Shown here: positions 8,591-17,724 of the stretch, one piece after another
Numbering within the stretch: position 1 is the first letter of the stretch
How the letters are laid out: each line of letters begins with the position of its first letter
Source: Sphingomonas gellani
Lineage (GTDB): Bacteria > Pseudomonadota > Alphaproteobacteria > Sphingomonadales > Sphingomonadaceae
DNA: 64,000 nt
Reading direction: 5' to 3'
NCBI RefSeq assembly: GCF_900110035.1
Contig: NZ_FOCF01000004.1
Span: 255,501-319,500, forward strand
Made by a program: the position numbers and the translations under genes
The notes under the pieces: model-generated
Databases searched by the model: none
What the model was told of the DNA's origin: nothing
Seen by the model: only the letters and a program-made list of their open reading frames with translations

Positions 8591-10477
8591 TCAGAGTTCC
8601 GACCAGTCGTCGGTCGATACGGCCAGCGCGGCGTTGCCGTGCGATCGGGGGCCGGACCGGGGGGCGGGCCGGGCGATGCGCCGGGCGGCGTCGGCGGCCC
8701 GGTCCTGCATCCGATGAACGGGGTTGGCGGTACGCGACGTGGTCGCTGCTGTGTCGCCGCCCACCTTGAACCGCGCGATCTGGCGGGCCAGCTCGTCGGC
8801 TTCGGCAAGCAGGCTGCGCGCGGCGGCGGTCGACTGTTCCACCATGGCCGCGTTCTGCTGGGTCACGCCGTCCATTTCGGCCACGGCGGTGTTCACCTGT
8901 TGCAGGCCGTTCGCCTGTTGCTGGGCGGAACCGGCGATGCTGGACACCAGGTCGCTGATCTCTTCGATCCGACCGATGATGCGGCGCAGGGCATCGCCCG
9001 TCTCGCCGACCAGCGCCACGCCGGACTGCACCTGGTCCGATGAGGCGGTGATCCGCGTCTTGACGTCCTTGGCGGCATCGGCGGACCGCTGCGCCAGCGC
9101 GCGCACTTCGGACGCGACGACGGCAAAGCCCTTGCCCGCGTCGCCGGCGCGCGCTGCCTCGACCCCCGCGTTCAGGGCGAGCAGGTTGGTCTGGAACGCG
9201 ATCGCGTCGATGACCGTGATGATCTCGGAAATCTCGCCGGAGCCGCGCTCGATCCCGCCCATCGCCTCCACCGCGCGGCGGACGATGTCGCCGGACTGTT
9301 CCGCCTCGACGCGCGTGTCGCGCACGACCTGGTTGGCGCGATCGGCATTGGATGCGGTTTCGCGCACCGTGCCGGTGATCTCATCCATCGCGGCGGCGGT
9401 TTCCTCCAGGCTCGCGGCCTGCTGCTCTGTGCGCTGCGACAGGTCGTCGGACGCCTGACGGATATCCGCCGCGCCGGCGTTGATCCCGCGCGTCGCGTCG
9501 GCGACATGGGTCATCACGCCCTCCATCGCGTTCATCGCGCGATTGAAGTCGTCTTGTAGCCGGCGATAGGAAGCGGGAAAGTCGCTGAAGCGAACCTGCA
9601 GATCCGCATCGGCCACGCGCGACAGCCCGGCGCCGACCTCGTCCATCACCTGCTGCTGTTCGCGATCGGCCTGGCCCTTCACCACCGCCGCCTCGCGGAA
9701 CACGAGCAGCGCCTTGGCCATGCTGCCGATCTCGTCACGCCGCTCGGTAAAGGGTACCTCGATGTCCGTGCGGCCCTTGGCCAGCGTCTCCATCAGGGTC
9801 GACAGGCGCCCGGCCGGACGCGCGATCGCGTTGGAGAGCAGCCAGCCGAGCAGACCCGCGATGGCGACGGCGACCAGCGCGCCGATCACCAGCACCCAGG
9901 TGACGGAGCGTTCCGCGCGGGCCTGGCCCTCGTCGAACACCGCCGTCTGGCCGTCCTGTTCGTCGTCGATCGCCTTCTTGATCTTGCGCATCGCGCCTAG
10001 CTGCTTGGTGCCGGCAAGCTGCACGGCCTGGCTGCGGGTCGCGGGGTCGTGGTACAGTGCCAGCGTCTGCGCGATCTTGGTATCCTGCCACTGCTTGGCT
10101 TCGCGCGCGAAGTCGTCGAAGCGCGCCTTTTGTTCGGGCGACGTGACGCGGGTGCGGGCATCGGCGGCGGCCTCCGCGATCGCGGCACGGTTCTCCTCGT
10201 ACGTGCGCAGGAACTCTGGCTTGCCGAGCAGAACATAGCCGCGCACTGCGCTCTGCGCTTCCACCACACCCGTCATCATGTCGTCCGCGCGCTCCGCGAC
10301 GTAACGGGCGTTGTCGCGATCGTGCGCGACCTGGCGCAGCTGGCTGACGTTGAACAGGATGATGCCGCTGACCAGCAGGAACATGGCGATCAGCGTGGCG
10401 AAGGAGATCGCGAACTTGCGGGGTATGGCGATATTCTGGAACACGTGAAACGAACCCCCCGATGGCATGCGTCGCAT
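8591..10477 (-). CDS. Methyl-accepting chemotaxis protein
   Basis: 628 residues. One transmembrane helix near residues 22-45, a periplasmic helical sensor of about 145 residues (CHASE3/4HB-like, including RGYVLLGKPEFLRTYEE), a second membrane helix near 193-215, then HAMP and a long signalling hairpin with the conserved tip EISEIITVIDAIAFQTNLLALNA...AGKGFAVVASEVRALAQRS. The C-terminal tail is Arg/Ala-rich and ends in DWSEL, similar to the NWETF-type pentapeptide that docks CheR. Met at 10468 is an alternative start; neither start has a clear Shine-Dalgarno. First gene of the che operon, just downstream of a CtrA-type box. Confidence 0.95.
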   Translation of the reverse strand: MRRMPSGGSFHVFQNIAIPRKFAISFATLIAMFLLVSGIILFNVSQLRQVAHDRDNARYVAERADDMMTGVVEAQSAVRGYVLLGKPEFLRTYEENRAAIAEAAADARTRVTSPEQKARFDDFAREAKQWQDTKIAQTLALYHDPATRSQAVQLAGTKQLGAMRKIKKAIDDEQDGQTAVFDEGQARAERSVTWVLVIGALVAVAIAGLLGWLLSNAIARPAGRLSTLMETLAKGRTDIEVPFTERRDEIGSMAKALLVFREAAVVKGQADREQQQVMDEVGAGLSRVADADLQVRFSDFPASYRRLQDDFNRAMNAMEGVMTHVADATRGINAGAADIRQASDDLSQRTEQQAASLEETAAAMDEITGTVRETASNADRANQVVRDTRVEAEQSGDIVRRAVEAMGGIERGSGEISEIITVIDAIAFQTNLLALNAGVEAARAGDAGKGFAVVASEVRALAQRSADAAKDVKTRITASSDQVQSGVALVGETGDALRRIIGRIEEISDLVSSIAGSAQQQANGLQQVNTAVAEMDGVTQQNAAMVEQSTAAARSLLAEADELARQIARFKVGGDTAATTSRTANPVHRMQDRAADAARRIARPAPRSGPRSHGNAALAVSTDDWSEL

Positions 10478-10491
10478 CTGGCACGGCCAGA

Positions 10492-10507
10492 GTTAAGGCG
10501 GCTTTAA
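10492..10507 (-). promoter_or_regulatory. CtrA-type binding site upstream of MCP/che operon
   Basis: On the minus strand the sequence reads TTAA-AGCCGCC-TTAAC, an exact match to the CtrA consensus TTAA-N7-TTAAC. It is 15-30 bp upstream of the annotated MCP start. Eight A/T positions matching in order are unlikely by chance in DNA this GC-rich. CtrA commonly controls motility and chemotaxis genes in alphaproteobacteria. Confidence 0.6.
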
Positions 10508-10571
10508 AGAACCGGCGAAGTCGACGGCCTTTCGGTCACAAGGTGCTGAAAGGCGGGACGCTTTTGGCCGC

Positions 10572-11801
10572 TCACAGAACGTAATCCAGTTCCAGCCAGA
10601 ACTTGCGGGTATTGGTGGCGAAGCTGTCCGCATGATAGTCGGCGTAGCGCGCGGAAACGGTGTACCGGCGCCACTTCGCACTGGCGAGCAGGTCGACCTC
10701 GTCACCATAATCCATCGACAGGCGATCGCTGTCGAAGCGGTGGTACACGCCCTGGATCAGTATGCCGGTCAGCGGACCGACACGCTTCCAGGTCCAACCC
10801 GCGCTGCCGTACAGGTCGCGGACGCCGTTGGCGGGCGTGGTGGTGAACTTGTCGGCCCAACCCTGGAACTTGAAGATGGAGGCGAGCGGCGTCTGGAACG
10901 AGGTCAGCGCGGTGCCGCGATCGGCGCCCAGCACCTCGTACCCGGCGCCCAGACGCGCGGCCGACACCTCCAGCCCGGCATCGGCGAGGTAATAGCTGGC
11001 GCGGTAATCATTGGGGTTGCGATGATAGTCCGACTGGCGGGCATAGCTGAGTGCCCAGTTCAGCTTCACCGACGGGGCCAATGCGCGATTGCCGGCGAGC
11101 CGCGCGCCATAGGTCTGGCTGGACAAGCGGAAGCCCTGCACAGCCTGCTCGTCCTGATCGATCAGATAGGCGAAGCCGGTCAGAGTGCCGATCGGCGTCT
11201 TTGCGGCCAGATTGACGAACACGTTGACGCCATCGATTGCCGGCGGCTTCGCCCCCGTGCCGTTGATGCCGCTGGTGCCACGCACGCTCCAGGAATAGAT
11301 CAGGTCTGCCTTCAGCTGCGGCAACACGGCCCATTCGAAGCGCGCCGCGTCATAGGTCCGGCCGTTCTGTCGCCAGTTGGCGGCACCCACGAACCGCTCA
11401 TCGTCCAGCGTGATCTTTTGCCGCCCGGCCGTCGCGGTGACCGCGTCCGCCTTGTATTGCAATTGCGCGCGGTAGAGGGCAATATTCTCCGGGTCACCGA
11501 CGGCCGCGCGGCGCGATGGGCCGCTGACCGTGTCGTCATAATGATTGACGATCGCGAGATTGCCCTGCGCCTCGACCAGCGCCGACAGATGCCCGCGCGT
11601 CGCGCTGACGCCGGTGCGGACGCGGATCGTGACGGCGTCCGCGTCCTTCGCGATTCCATCCTGCTCCACCCGTTCGTAGCGTAGCCTGGCGTCGGCAAGC
11701 GGCTTCAGCACCAGGGATTGCGCGCCGGCCGGGTTTGCGACGATCAGCGTGAGCGCGAGTGGGCATAACGCGGCGAGGCGCGGGAGTCGCATATCGGTCA
11801 T
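10572..11801 (-). CDS. Outer-membrane beta-barrel porin, alginate-export-like
   Basis: 409 residues with a signal peptide (LAALCPLALTLIVANPAGAQS). The mature protein alternates aromatic and polar residues in strands typical of an 18-stranded barrel and ends in WLELDYVL, an outer-membrane C-terminus. Features such as GRQKITLDDERFVGAANWRQN resemble the alginate-export (AlgE-like) porin family seen widely in sphingomonads. No alginate genes are nearby, so the substrate cannot be deduced. The start was chosen at 11801; ATG 11792 is equally possible. A one-mismatch CtrA-like site (TTAA-CGCGTCT-TCAAC, complement of 11825-11840) lies just upstream. Confidence 0.85.
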   Translation of the reverse strand: MTDMRLPRLAALCPLALTLIVANPAGAQSLVLKPLADARLRYERVEQDGIAKDADAVTIRVRTGVSATRGHLSALVEAQGNLAIVNHYDDTVSGPSRRAAVGDPENIALYRAQLQYKADAVTATAGRQKITLDDERFVGAANWRQNGRTYDAARFEWAVLPQLKADLIYSWSVRGTSGINGTGAKPPAIDGVNVFVNLAAKTPIGTLTGFAYLIDQDEQAVQGFRLSSQTYGARLAGNRALAPSVKLNWALSYARQSDYHRNPNDYRASYYLADAGLEVSAARLGAGYEVLGADRGTALTSFQTPLASIFKFQGWADKFTTTPANGVRDLYGSAGWTWKRVGPLTGILIQGVYHRFDSDRLSMDYGDEVDLLASAKWRRYTVSARYADYHADSFATNTRKFWLELDYVL

Positions 11802-11944
11802 CCCGGCGCATGTGCCAAAAGTCGGTTGAAGACGCGTTAAGCCTGTTCGCACAGGGCCGCACCATGCCCTTGAGCCGGTGCTTTTCACAGCCGGTCCTTG
11901 CTGACCGGGTTGCGAACGGCCCCCCGTCGCGCCATGGCGCCGCG

Positions 11945-12181
11945 ATGACCGTCAGCGAACTTCAGGACCTGCTCATCGCCATGCTGGTGCGCCGGATCGG
12001 CGGCAATCGGCGGCGCTGGCGGATCGTGCTGGGGCCGGTGCGACTGCACGACAGGGCGACGCATCCCCTGTGCAACTGGTCGATCTCGCCAACCGGCACA
12101 GCGGGCGAAGTGGATGCGGCGGAGCATCTGCTGGACACGGTCCGGTTGGACCATCCGCTGGTCACCGCCGACCGGGGTTGA
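11945..12181 (+). CDS. Small conserved-looking hypothetical protein
   Basis: 78 residues, between two minus-strand genes. The sequence has an amphipathic start (VSELQDLLIAMLVRRIGG), a basic stretch (NRRRWRIVLGPVRLHDRATHP) and a compact C-terminal helix (AAEHLLDTVRLDHPLV). No signal peptide or cysteine cluster. The codon pattern is GC-rich at third positions like its neighbours, which supports coding. No function can be assigned. Confidence 0.6.
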   Translation: MTVSELQDLLIAMLVRRIGGNRRRWRIVLGPVRLHDRATHPLCNWSISPTGTAGEVDAAEHLLDTVRLDHPLVTADRG

Positions 12182-12201
12182 GGCGGTCGGCGGCGGCGAC
12201 T

Positions 12202-14262
12202 TCACAGCCTCAGGCGCAGCGCACCGTACAGGCTGCGCGGATCGGCGGGGGCGTGCAGCCGCTGCGTGCCGTCGAACCAGACATATTCGTACAGATCGTT
12301 CAGCATGTTGCGCAGTTGTAGCGACAGCTCGACCTGCCGGGTCAGCCGCCATCCGGCCTCCGCCGTGACCTGTACATAGCTGCCGAAGCGGCCCTGGTCG
12401 TTCGCTGGGGTCAGTTCATACGCGGACTGGCCATTGCCCCACAGCGACAGGCGCAACGGGCTGGCGCCGGGTGTCCACTCGATACCCGCCGTGTAGACGT
12501 TGGCGGGGACGTGGTCGATGGCATTGCCCGCCTGCCCGGGACTGGCCGGATCGGGCACCAGGATGCGCGCGCGCTGGTGGGACCAGCTCGCCCAACCGGA
12601 CAGGCCCGGCAGAGGCGTCACGTTCGCCTCCACGTCGATGCCGCGCCGGCGCGTGCGACCGAGATTGTCGAAGTCGCCGCCGGGATCGTTGAGCCGCCGC
12701 CGCAACTCGCCGCTCGCGGTCTGCTGCCACGCGGCGATCCGCGCGGTCAGCCATCGTCCCCGGCTCAGCTTCAGTCCGCCTTCCCAGCCGGTGTTGATCG
12801 ACGGGTCCACATCGCGCACGCGCGGCGCCACCAGATAGGCGCCCGATCCGGCCCCGATCTGGAACGTGCGGCCGTAATTGCCGTACAGGGTCACCCCCCC
12901 CAGCGGTGTGATCGCGGCCGACATCTTGGGCTGGCTGATCGTGCCATAGCGGTTGATGGGCGCCGACGTGCCGCTCGCCCGGTTGTGGAAGTCGCCGCTC
13001 ACGCCGTCCAGGCGCCAGGCGGGGGTCAGCGTCAACCAGCGCGTCGGGCGTATAATGGCCTGAAGATAGCCACCGCCGACCGTCAGGTCGAACTGCTGAT
13101 CCCGCGTGCGCGCAACAAGCACCCGGCGGTCGGCGGTCCAGCGCTGGCTGACATTGTGCTGCCACTGCACGTCGCCGCCGCCCTCGATCATCAGGTCGTG
13201 CAGGAACGGCACGACCGGGTGCCAGTGCAGGGCCGCGACCGTGCCATACTGGCGCTCGTCGGTGTAGCGGCGCTGTTGCGCGACATTGGCGGAGAAGCGG
13301 ACGAACCGGTCGTCCCTCAGCGTGTTGGCATAGCCGATCGCGGTCAGCGCCAGCGTATCCGCCAGATCGGCATCGAGGTGCAGGCTGTACTGCGCCATCT
13401 CTCGCGTGCCGCCGTCCGTCTGCGAGACGGAATAGGAGCGCCGGCGCGCGGTGTAGGCATCCGCGTCCGTCAAATAACCGGGCTCCTCCGCGTCCGCCGT
13501 CGAATAGCGCGCGATCACGCCGACCCGCGCCGCGCCCATGTCCACGAACCACTTGCCCGCCAGGTTCAGCCGGTCGAGGTCGGCATGATCGCGATATCCA
13601 TCGGTGCGACGATACGACACCAGATAGTTCTGGCTGAGCGCACCCGTCTCCACACCCGCCGACAACTGCGCGTCCACGGTTCCGAAGGCGCCGGACAGCG
13701 CCTTGGCATCCAGATAGGTGCCGCCGATCCGCGTACGGATGTCCGCGCTGCCGGCGATCGCGTGCAGTCCCCATCGTGGGTCGGAGGTGCCGCGCACCAG
13801 TTCCACCCGGTCGATGTCTAGCGGCGGCACCATGTCGATGAACGGCATGCCCCCGGCATTGTCGTTGGATGGCACGCCATCGATCAACAGCTTGACCGCG
13901 TTGATCTCCCCCTCTCCGTTGAAGCCGCGGATGGAGAAGCGGCCGGACGTGGTGCCCTGGTTGAAGTCCGTCAGCACCACGCCGGGCAGGCGCGCGAACA
14001 ACTCCCAGCTGTTGTCGACATTCTGCCGCTGGGCGATGTCGCCGCCGAGCAGGTCGACGGAACTGAGGACGTTCTGGGTGGATCGCGCCATGGAATGCGC
14101 GGTGACGACGATGTCGCCGATGCCGATCTCGGTGCCGGCGCGCGAGGGCGGGTGATCGGCCGCGTTCTCCATGGGGTTGGGGGTGACGGTCTGAGCGCCT
14201 GCGGCGGTCGCGCCAAGCAGGGCGGCCAGCGTGATGCCGGCGTGAAGTGGGATGATGGGCAT
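12202..14262 (-). CDS. TonB-dependent outer-membrane receptor
   Basis: 686 residues. Signal peptide (IPLHAGITLAALLGATAAGAQT), a likely TonB-box region around GDIVVTA, plug domain with LPGVVLTDF, FSIRGFNGEGEINAVKLLIDG and VELVRGTSDPRWGLHAIAG, then a 22-strand barrel ending in GALRLRL. The start is ATG 14262 with AGGA 7 nt upstream. It is the third gene after a ZnuD-like receptor and a DUF2946 protein, so the substrate is probably a metal or metal chelate. The exact ligand cannot be read from the sequence. Confidence 0.92.
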   Translation of the reverse strand: MPIIPLHAGITLAALLGATAAGAQTVTPNPMENAADHPPSRAGTEIGIGDIVVTAHSMARSTQNVLSSVDLLGGDIAQRQNVDNSWELFARLPGVVLTDFNQGTTSGRFSIRGFNGEGEINAVKLLIDGVPSNDNAGGMPFIDMVPPLDIDRVELVRGTSDPRWGLHAIAGSADIRTRIGGTYLDAKALSGAFGTVDAQLSAGVETGALSQNYLVSYRRTDGYRDHADLDRLNLAGKWFVDMGAARVGVIARYSTADAEEPGYLTDADAYTARRRSYSVSQTDGGTREMAQYSLHLDADLADTLALTAIGYANTLRDDRFVRFSANVAQQRRYTDERQYGTVAALHWHPVVPFLHDLMIEGGGDVQWQHNVSQRWTADRRVLVARTRDQQFDLTVGGGYLQAIIRPTRWLTLTPAWRLDGVSGDFHNRASGTSAPINRYGTISQPKMSAAITPLGGVTLYGNYGRTFQIGAGSGAYLVAPRVRDVDPSINTGWEGGLKLSRGRWLTARIAAWQQTASGELRRRLNDPGGDFDNLGRTRRRGIDVEANVTPLPGLSGWASWSHQRARILVPDPASPGQAGNAIDHVPANVYTAGIEWTPGASPLRLSLWGNGQSAYELTPANDQGRFGSYVQVTAEAGWRLTRQVELSLQLRNMLNDLYEYVWFDGTQRLHAPADPRSLYGALRLRL

Positions 14263-14356
14263 GAAAACGTCCTGATCGGGCACGAAGGGTCCTCGTGCCG
14301 CTCGAGCATGATGCGGGCCGGCTGCGGACATGATGGCCCGGCCGGTGGGTGACGGA

Positions 14357-14905
14357 TCAGGCGGTGTGCGGTGGAGCCTGTGAGGGCGGCCGCGGCCGGA
14401 TGGCGGCGGCGCGGGGAGAATGCTCGACGATGCGCAGTGCCGCGGCGACGATGAAGCCGATCGCCAGCACCAGCAGCACCGGATCGGCACCGCCGAGCGA
14501 CGGCATCGCCAGCCCGGCAAATGGGCAGGGCACCTCGCTCCTGGTGGGTGCGTCCGCCTTGCCCGGCTGCTTCGCCGGGGATGCCGGAGAGGTCATGGCA
14601 TGACCCGGCATGCCGGCATGGTCCGCACGTGCGGCGTCCTGTGCCATACCGGCCATCGTCATGCTCGCGCCGGCCCAGCCATCGCAGGGCAGGATACGTA
14701 GTCCCTCGCTCGTCGGCATCGGCATGTAGCCGCCCGGCACCAGCATGCGGGCGGCGAGCGTCAGCACCACCAGCCACACGGCGGCGGAACGATGGATCGT
14801 GGCAAGGCGGCGGAGGCGTTGCACCGCCGCCGCCCTAGACCCGTCGTCGCGTTCAGTCAGTGGGGTTTTTACGTAACCGCCGGTGCGATCGTCCGCACCG
14901 GCCAT
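14357..14905 (-). CDS. DUF2946-family protein, possible metal-binding membrane protein
   Basis: 182 residues. An N-terminal membrane helix (AVWLVVLTLAARMLVPGGYM) is followed by a His/Met-rich stretch with ADHAGMPGHAM, a Cys-containing segment (EVPCPFAGLAMPS) and a second hydrophobic helix (PVLLVLAIGFIVAAALRIV). The R-x-L-V-P-x-G-Y-M motif and Cys/His/Met content fit DUF2946, a family usually found near TonB-dependent receptors and thought to handle metals such as copper. It starts 4 nt after the upstream receptor stop and has a poor Shine-Dalgarno, suggesting coupled translation. A paralogue lies at 56163-56564. Confidence 0.8.
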   Translation of the reverse strand: MAGADDRTGGYVKTPLTERDDGSRAAAVQRLRRLATIHRSAAVWLVVLTLAARMLVPGGYMPMPTSEGLRILPCDGWAGASMTMAGMAQDAARADHAGMPGHAMTSPASPAKQPGKADAPTRSEVPCPFAGLAMPSLGGADPVLLVLAIGFIVAAALRIVEHSPRAAAIRPRPPSQAPPHTA

Positions 14906-14909
14906 TACG

Positions 14910-17108
14910 TCACAGTCCGAAACGCAGCGTGGCGCGCAGATCCCGGCCGGCGAGCGGGGCGAAATCCTTCAGGAAGCTGGCATGCCGCCGGGCGGTCACA
15001 TCGAACAGGTTGTTCGCGCTCAGCACCAGTTGCGTCTTGCTGTCCCGGCCGAAGGGCGACAGGCTGAGGCTGGCGTTGACCATGGTGTAGTCGCTCGTCG
15101 GCGTCTCGAAATCGGCGACGCGGTTCTGATCGAAGACATGCTCGACTTCGGCGCGCGCCGTGAAGGCATCGCCCTGCGCTTCCAGCCCGCCCAGCACGCG
15201 CAGCGGCGGGATGCGCGGCACGGGGCCGACATCCTTGATGTTGGCGTGAACGTAATCGCCCAGCACATCGGCGTTGAAGCGCGTAGTGCCGACCGTGAAC
15301 AGCTTCGCCGACAGATCCGCCTCGAACCCGTAATAGCGCGCATCCGCCTGCTGATACTGGAAGCACGGCAGGTCGACGTCCGCGTCGGCGCGGCCGTATC
15401 GCACCGCCCCCACCTCGCAAACCGACTGCGCGACCTGGTTTTCGGAGATGTAGTTGGAGAACCAGTTGTAGTAGGCCGACGCGTCGAAGTTCACGCGGTC
15501 CGTATGGGCGTGGAACGTCGCCTCCAGCCCCCAGCTCTTCTCCAGGCGGAAATCGGGGCTGCCCAATTCATAGGCCTGGGTGCCGGCATGGCCGCCATTG
15601 GCGAACAGCTCCTCGGCGGACGGCGCGCGTTCGGTGTGCGATCCGTTGATGCCGATGCGGATCGCATCACCGATGCCGTACGATGCGCCGAGCGACGCGG
15701 ACAGGGCGTGGAAGCTGCGCTGACCGACGAAGAAGCGGTTGTCGACGTCCGTCTTCGCCGCCAGATCGGTCCACTCGTATCGAACGCCGCCCTCTGCCTT
15801 CAGGGCGCCGAAATCCAGCTGCTGAACGGTGAACAGGCCGGTCTGGTTGGTCTCGTTGCGCGGCAGGAATGCCTCGTCGCCGACGACGTTGAACAGCCGG
15901 TTGAAATACTGGACGCCGGACGCGCCGCTCCACGCGCCCTTGCGCGCCTGGACCAGTTCCAGCCGACCCTCGGTGCCGTTGTTGTAGAAGGCGGTGCCGA
16001 CTGATCCGTCCTCTTCCAGCTCCAAATGGCGGTAGTTGGCGTGGCCCATGCGGATGCGGATGCGGTCAAGGAAGCCGCCGCCGGTTTCCACCTCGCCGCG
16101 CAGGTCGTACCGGTTCTGCACAACGTCCAGACGCGGCGCCTCCTGTTCCTGCCCGACCTCCGTCGCATAGCGGATCGGGATGCCGTAGAAGCTGTCATAG
16201 TGGCTGTACGACACGCCCAGCGATCCGGTGTCGGTGATGATCGACGCGCCCGCGCCTGCCGTCCATGTCTCGGAGAAGGAGTTGGGCAGCTTGTTGCGGA
16301 TCGCGGCCGACGCGGCGAAGTCGATCGGCTCCTCGCCGTCATCCACGGTCTGCGGCAGGCCGACCTGGCTCAGCGCCGCGGCCCGCGCGGCGGGCGACAG
16401 GGCATAGCCGCCGATGCGCAAATTGTCGGTCTTCAGGTACGATCCGTCGGCATGCAGCACCAGATGCTGGCCGACCGCGACATCGCCCGCGCCCTCCACC
16501 GATCGTTCGTTCGCGGCGGAGCCGTAATTGGCGATGCCGGCAAGGCGATACCCGTTTTCCGGCACGGTGCGCGGGATGCGGGTGTCGACCACGTTGACCA
16601 CGCCGCCCACCGCCGACGATCCGAACAACAGCGCGGACGGCCCGCGCAGGACCTCGATCCGCTCGGCAAGAAGGGGATCGATCACGACGGCGTGGTCGAC
16701 ACTGGTGTTGGACACGTCGATGGAGCCGATGCCGTCCGTCAGCACCCGGATCCGCTCACCCTGGAAGCCGCGCAGGATGGGTCGCGAGGCGGTCGGACCG
16801 AACGAGGTCGCCGACACGCCCGGCAGCCGGGCCAGCGTCTCGCCGATGGTCGGCCGCAGGTTTCGCGTCAGTGCCTCACCCGACAGAACGGACGTGCCCT
16901 GAAGGACATCGCGCTCGCTTTGTTGCAGGACGCCGGTGACGATCACTTCCGGGCTGGTCGCTGCCTGGCGCGAGGATGTGGGGACGGCACTCTCAGCCTG
17001 CGCGTCCGAGTCGTCTGCGGTCGGCCGTGACGTGCCGGCGGCTTGGGCAAAGGCGGCAGGCGCCGCGAAAAGGCAGAGCATACTGGCGCCGGCGAGCAAC
17101 TTCTTCAT
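14910..17108 (-). CDS. ZnuD-like TonB-dependent receptor (probable zinc uptake)
   Basis: 732 residues: signal peptide to about residue 22 (FAAPAAFAQA), TonB-box region SPEVIVTGV, plug with LPGVSATSFGPTASRPILRGFQGERIRVLTDGIGSIDVS and IEVLRGPSALLFGSSAVGGVVNVVD, and barrel strands ending in LRFGL. The late stretch ARRHASFLKDFAPLAGRDLRATL and the His/Asp/Glu-rich loops (HTERAPSAEELFANGGHAGTQ) resemble ZnuD, the zinc receptor. A Zur-like palindrome sits 43 bp upstream, which supports zinc repression. It is the first gene of a three-gene operon with a DUF2946 protein and a second receptor. Family firm; zinc is inferred. Confidence 0.93.
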   Translation of the reverse strand: MKKLLAGASMLCLFAAPAAFAQAAGTSRPTADDSDAQAESAVPTSSRQAATSPEVIVTGVLQQSERDVLQGTSVLSGEALTRNLRPTIGETLARLPGVSATSFGPTASRPILRGFQGERIRVLTDGIGSIDVSNTSVDHAVVIDPLLAERIEVLRGPSALLFGSSAVGGVVNVVDTRIPRTVPENGYRLAGIANYGSAANERSVEGAGDVAVGQHLVLHADGSYLKTDNLRIGGYALSPAARAAALSQVGLPQTVDDGEEPIDFAASAAIRNKLPNSFSETWTAGAGASIITDTGSLGVSYSHYDSFYGIPIRYATEVGQEQEAPRLDVVQNRYDLRGEVETGGGFLDRIRIRMGHANYRHLELEEDGSVGTAFYNNGTEGRLELVQARKGAWSGASGVQYFNRLFNVVGDEAFLPRNETNQTGLFTVQQLDFGALKAEGGVRYEWTDLAAKTDVDNRFFVGQRSFHALSASLGASYGIGDAIRIGINGSHTERAPSAEELFANGGHAGTQAYELGSPDFRLEKSWGLEATFHAHTDRVNFDASAYYNWFSNYISENQVAQSVCEVGAVRYGRADADVDLPCFQYQQADARYYGFEADLSAKLFTVGTTRFNADVLGDYVHANIKDVGPVPRIPPLRVLGGLEAQGDAFTARAEVEHVFDQNRVADFETPTSDYTMVNASLSLSPFGRDSKTQLVLSANNLFDVTARRHASFLKDFAPLAGRDLRATLRFGL

Positions 17109-17150
17109 TATCGATCTTCCCTGAACGTCCGCGGCGCCCCTAAGAAGAAC

Positions 17151-17163
17151 GATATATTATATC
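17151..17163. promoter_or_regulatory. Zur-like palindrome upstream of ZnuD-like receptor
   Basis: GATATATTATATC is a perfect inverted repeat around one central base and agrees with the Zur core GTTATAnTATAAC at 11 of 13 positions. It stands out as an A/T island in GC-rich DNA and is 43 bp upstream of the receptor ATG, overlapping where a -10 element would be. Zinc-bound Zur would block transcription here. Confidence 0.6.
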
Positions 17164-17276
17164 AAGCGTTTTGTGCGGTGCCGACGCACGCCGGCGCCGG
17201 GCCGAAGCGGCGGCGCGGCAGGCTGTCGCTTTTCGTGGTCGGGCAGGGTGGGCGGCCGAGCCTCCGTCGCCGATCC

Positions 17277-17654
17277 TCAGGCCAGCGCCGCCATCAGCAG
17301 GTGATGCTGCAACGGCTTTTCCAGCACCGCGTGAAACCCGATCCCCTGCGCCTCTTGAATCAGCGCTTGGGAGGGGAAGGCGGTGATCAGCACGGACCGC
17401 CCTTGCCAGCCGCGTGCGCGCAGGTCGCGCAATACCGCGATGCCGTTCTTGTCGGGCAACTGATAGTCCGCGACCAGCACATCCGCGTCCCGCTCCTGAT
17501 CGCTTTGCAGCAGGGGCACGGCGGAGGCGTAGGAGCGCACCTCGAACCCCCGCCCATGGAGCAGGAGCTGGAGCGAGCGGCGCACGCCCTCGTCATCCTC
17601 CACGAGAAGCGCGCGGCGCGGGGCAGGGCGGGAACGAGAGTGAGTGCTGGTCAC
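17277..17654 (-). CDS. Single-domain response regulator next to FixLJ
   Basis: 125 residues, receiver domain only: LLVEDDEGVRRSL acidic pair, phospho-acceptor Asp63 in LVADYQLPDKNG, LITAFPS and the Lys in VLEKPL. No output domain. The start is taken as GTG 17654 with AAGGG 7 nt upstream; ATG 17696 gives a 14-residue extension without a ribosome site. It follows fixJ on the same strand by 70 bp, so it may be a phosphate sink or an inhibitor of FixL, as receiver-only proteins such as FixT are in rhizobia. That role is inference. Confidence 0.85.
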   Translation of the reverse strand: MTSTHSRSRPAPRRALLVEDDEGVRRSLQLLLHGRGFEVRSYASAVPLLQSDQERDADVLVADYQLPDKNGIAVLRDLRARGWQGRSVLITAFPSQALIQEAQGIGFHAVLEKPLQHHLLMAALA

Positions 17655-17724
17655 GAAAAGGCCCTTGCGCGTGCACACCCCTTTGGCGGCAGGCATATCA
17701 GACGCGATCGGCAAGCGTTTGTCT

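Noticed and set aside
12511..13821. Long plus-strand frame opposite the TonB-dependent receptor
   Set aside because: It is the mirror of a clearly coding receptor gene with conserved plug motifs; no ribosome site or recognisable fold.
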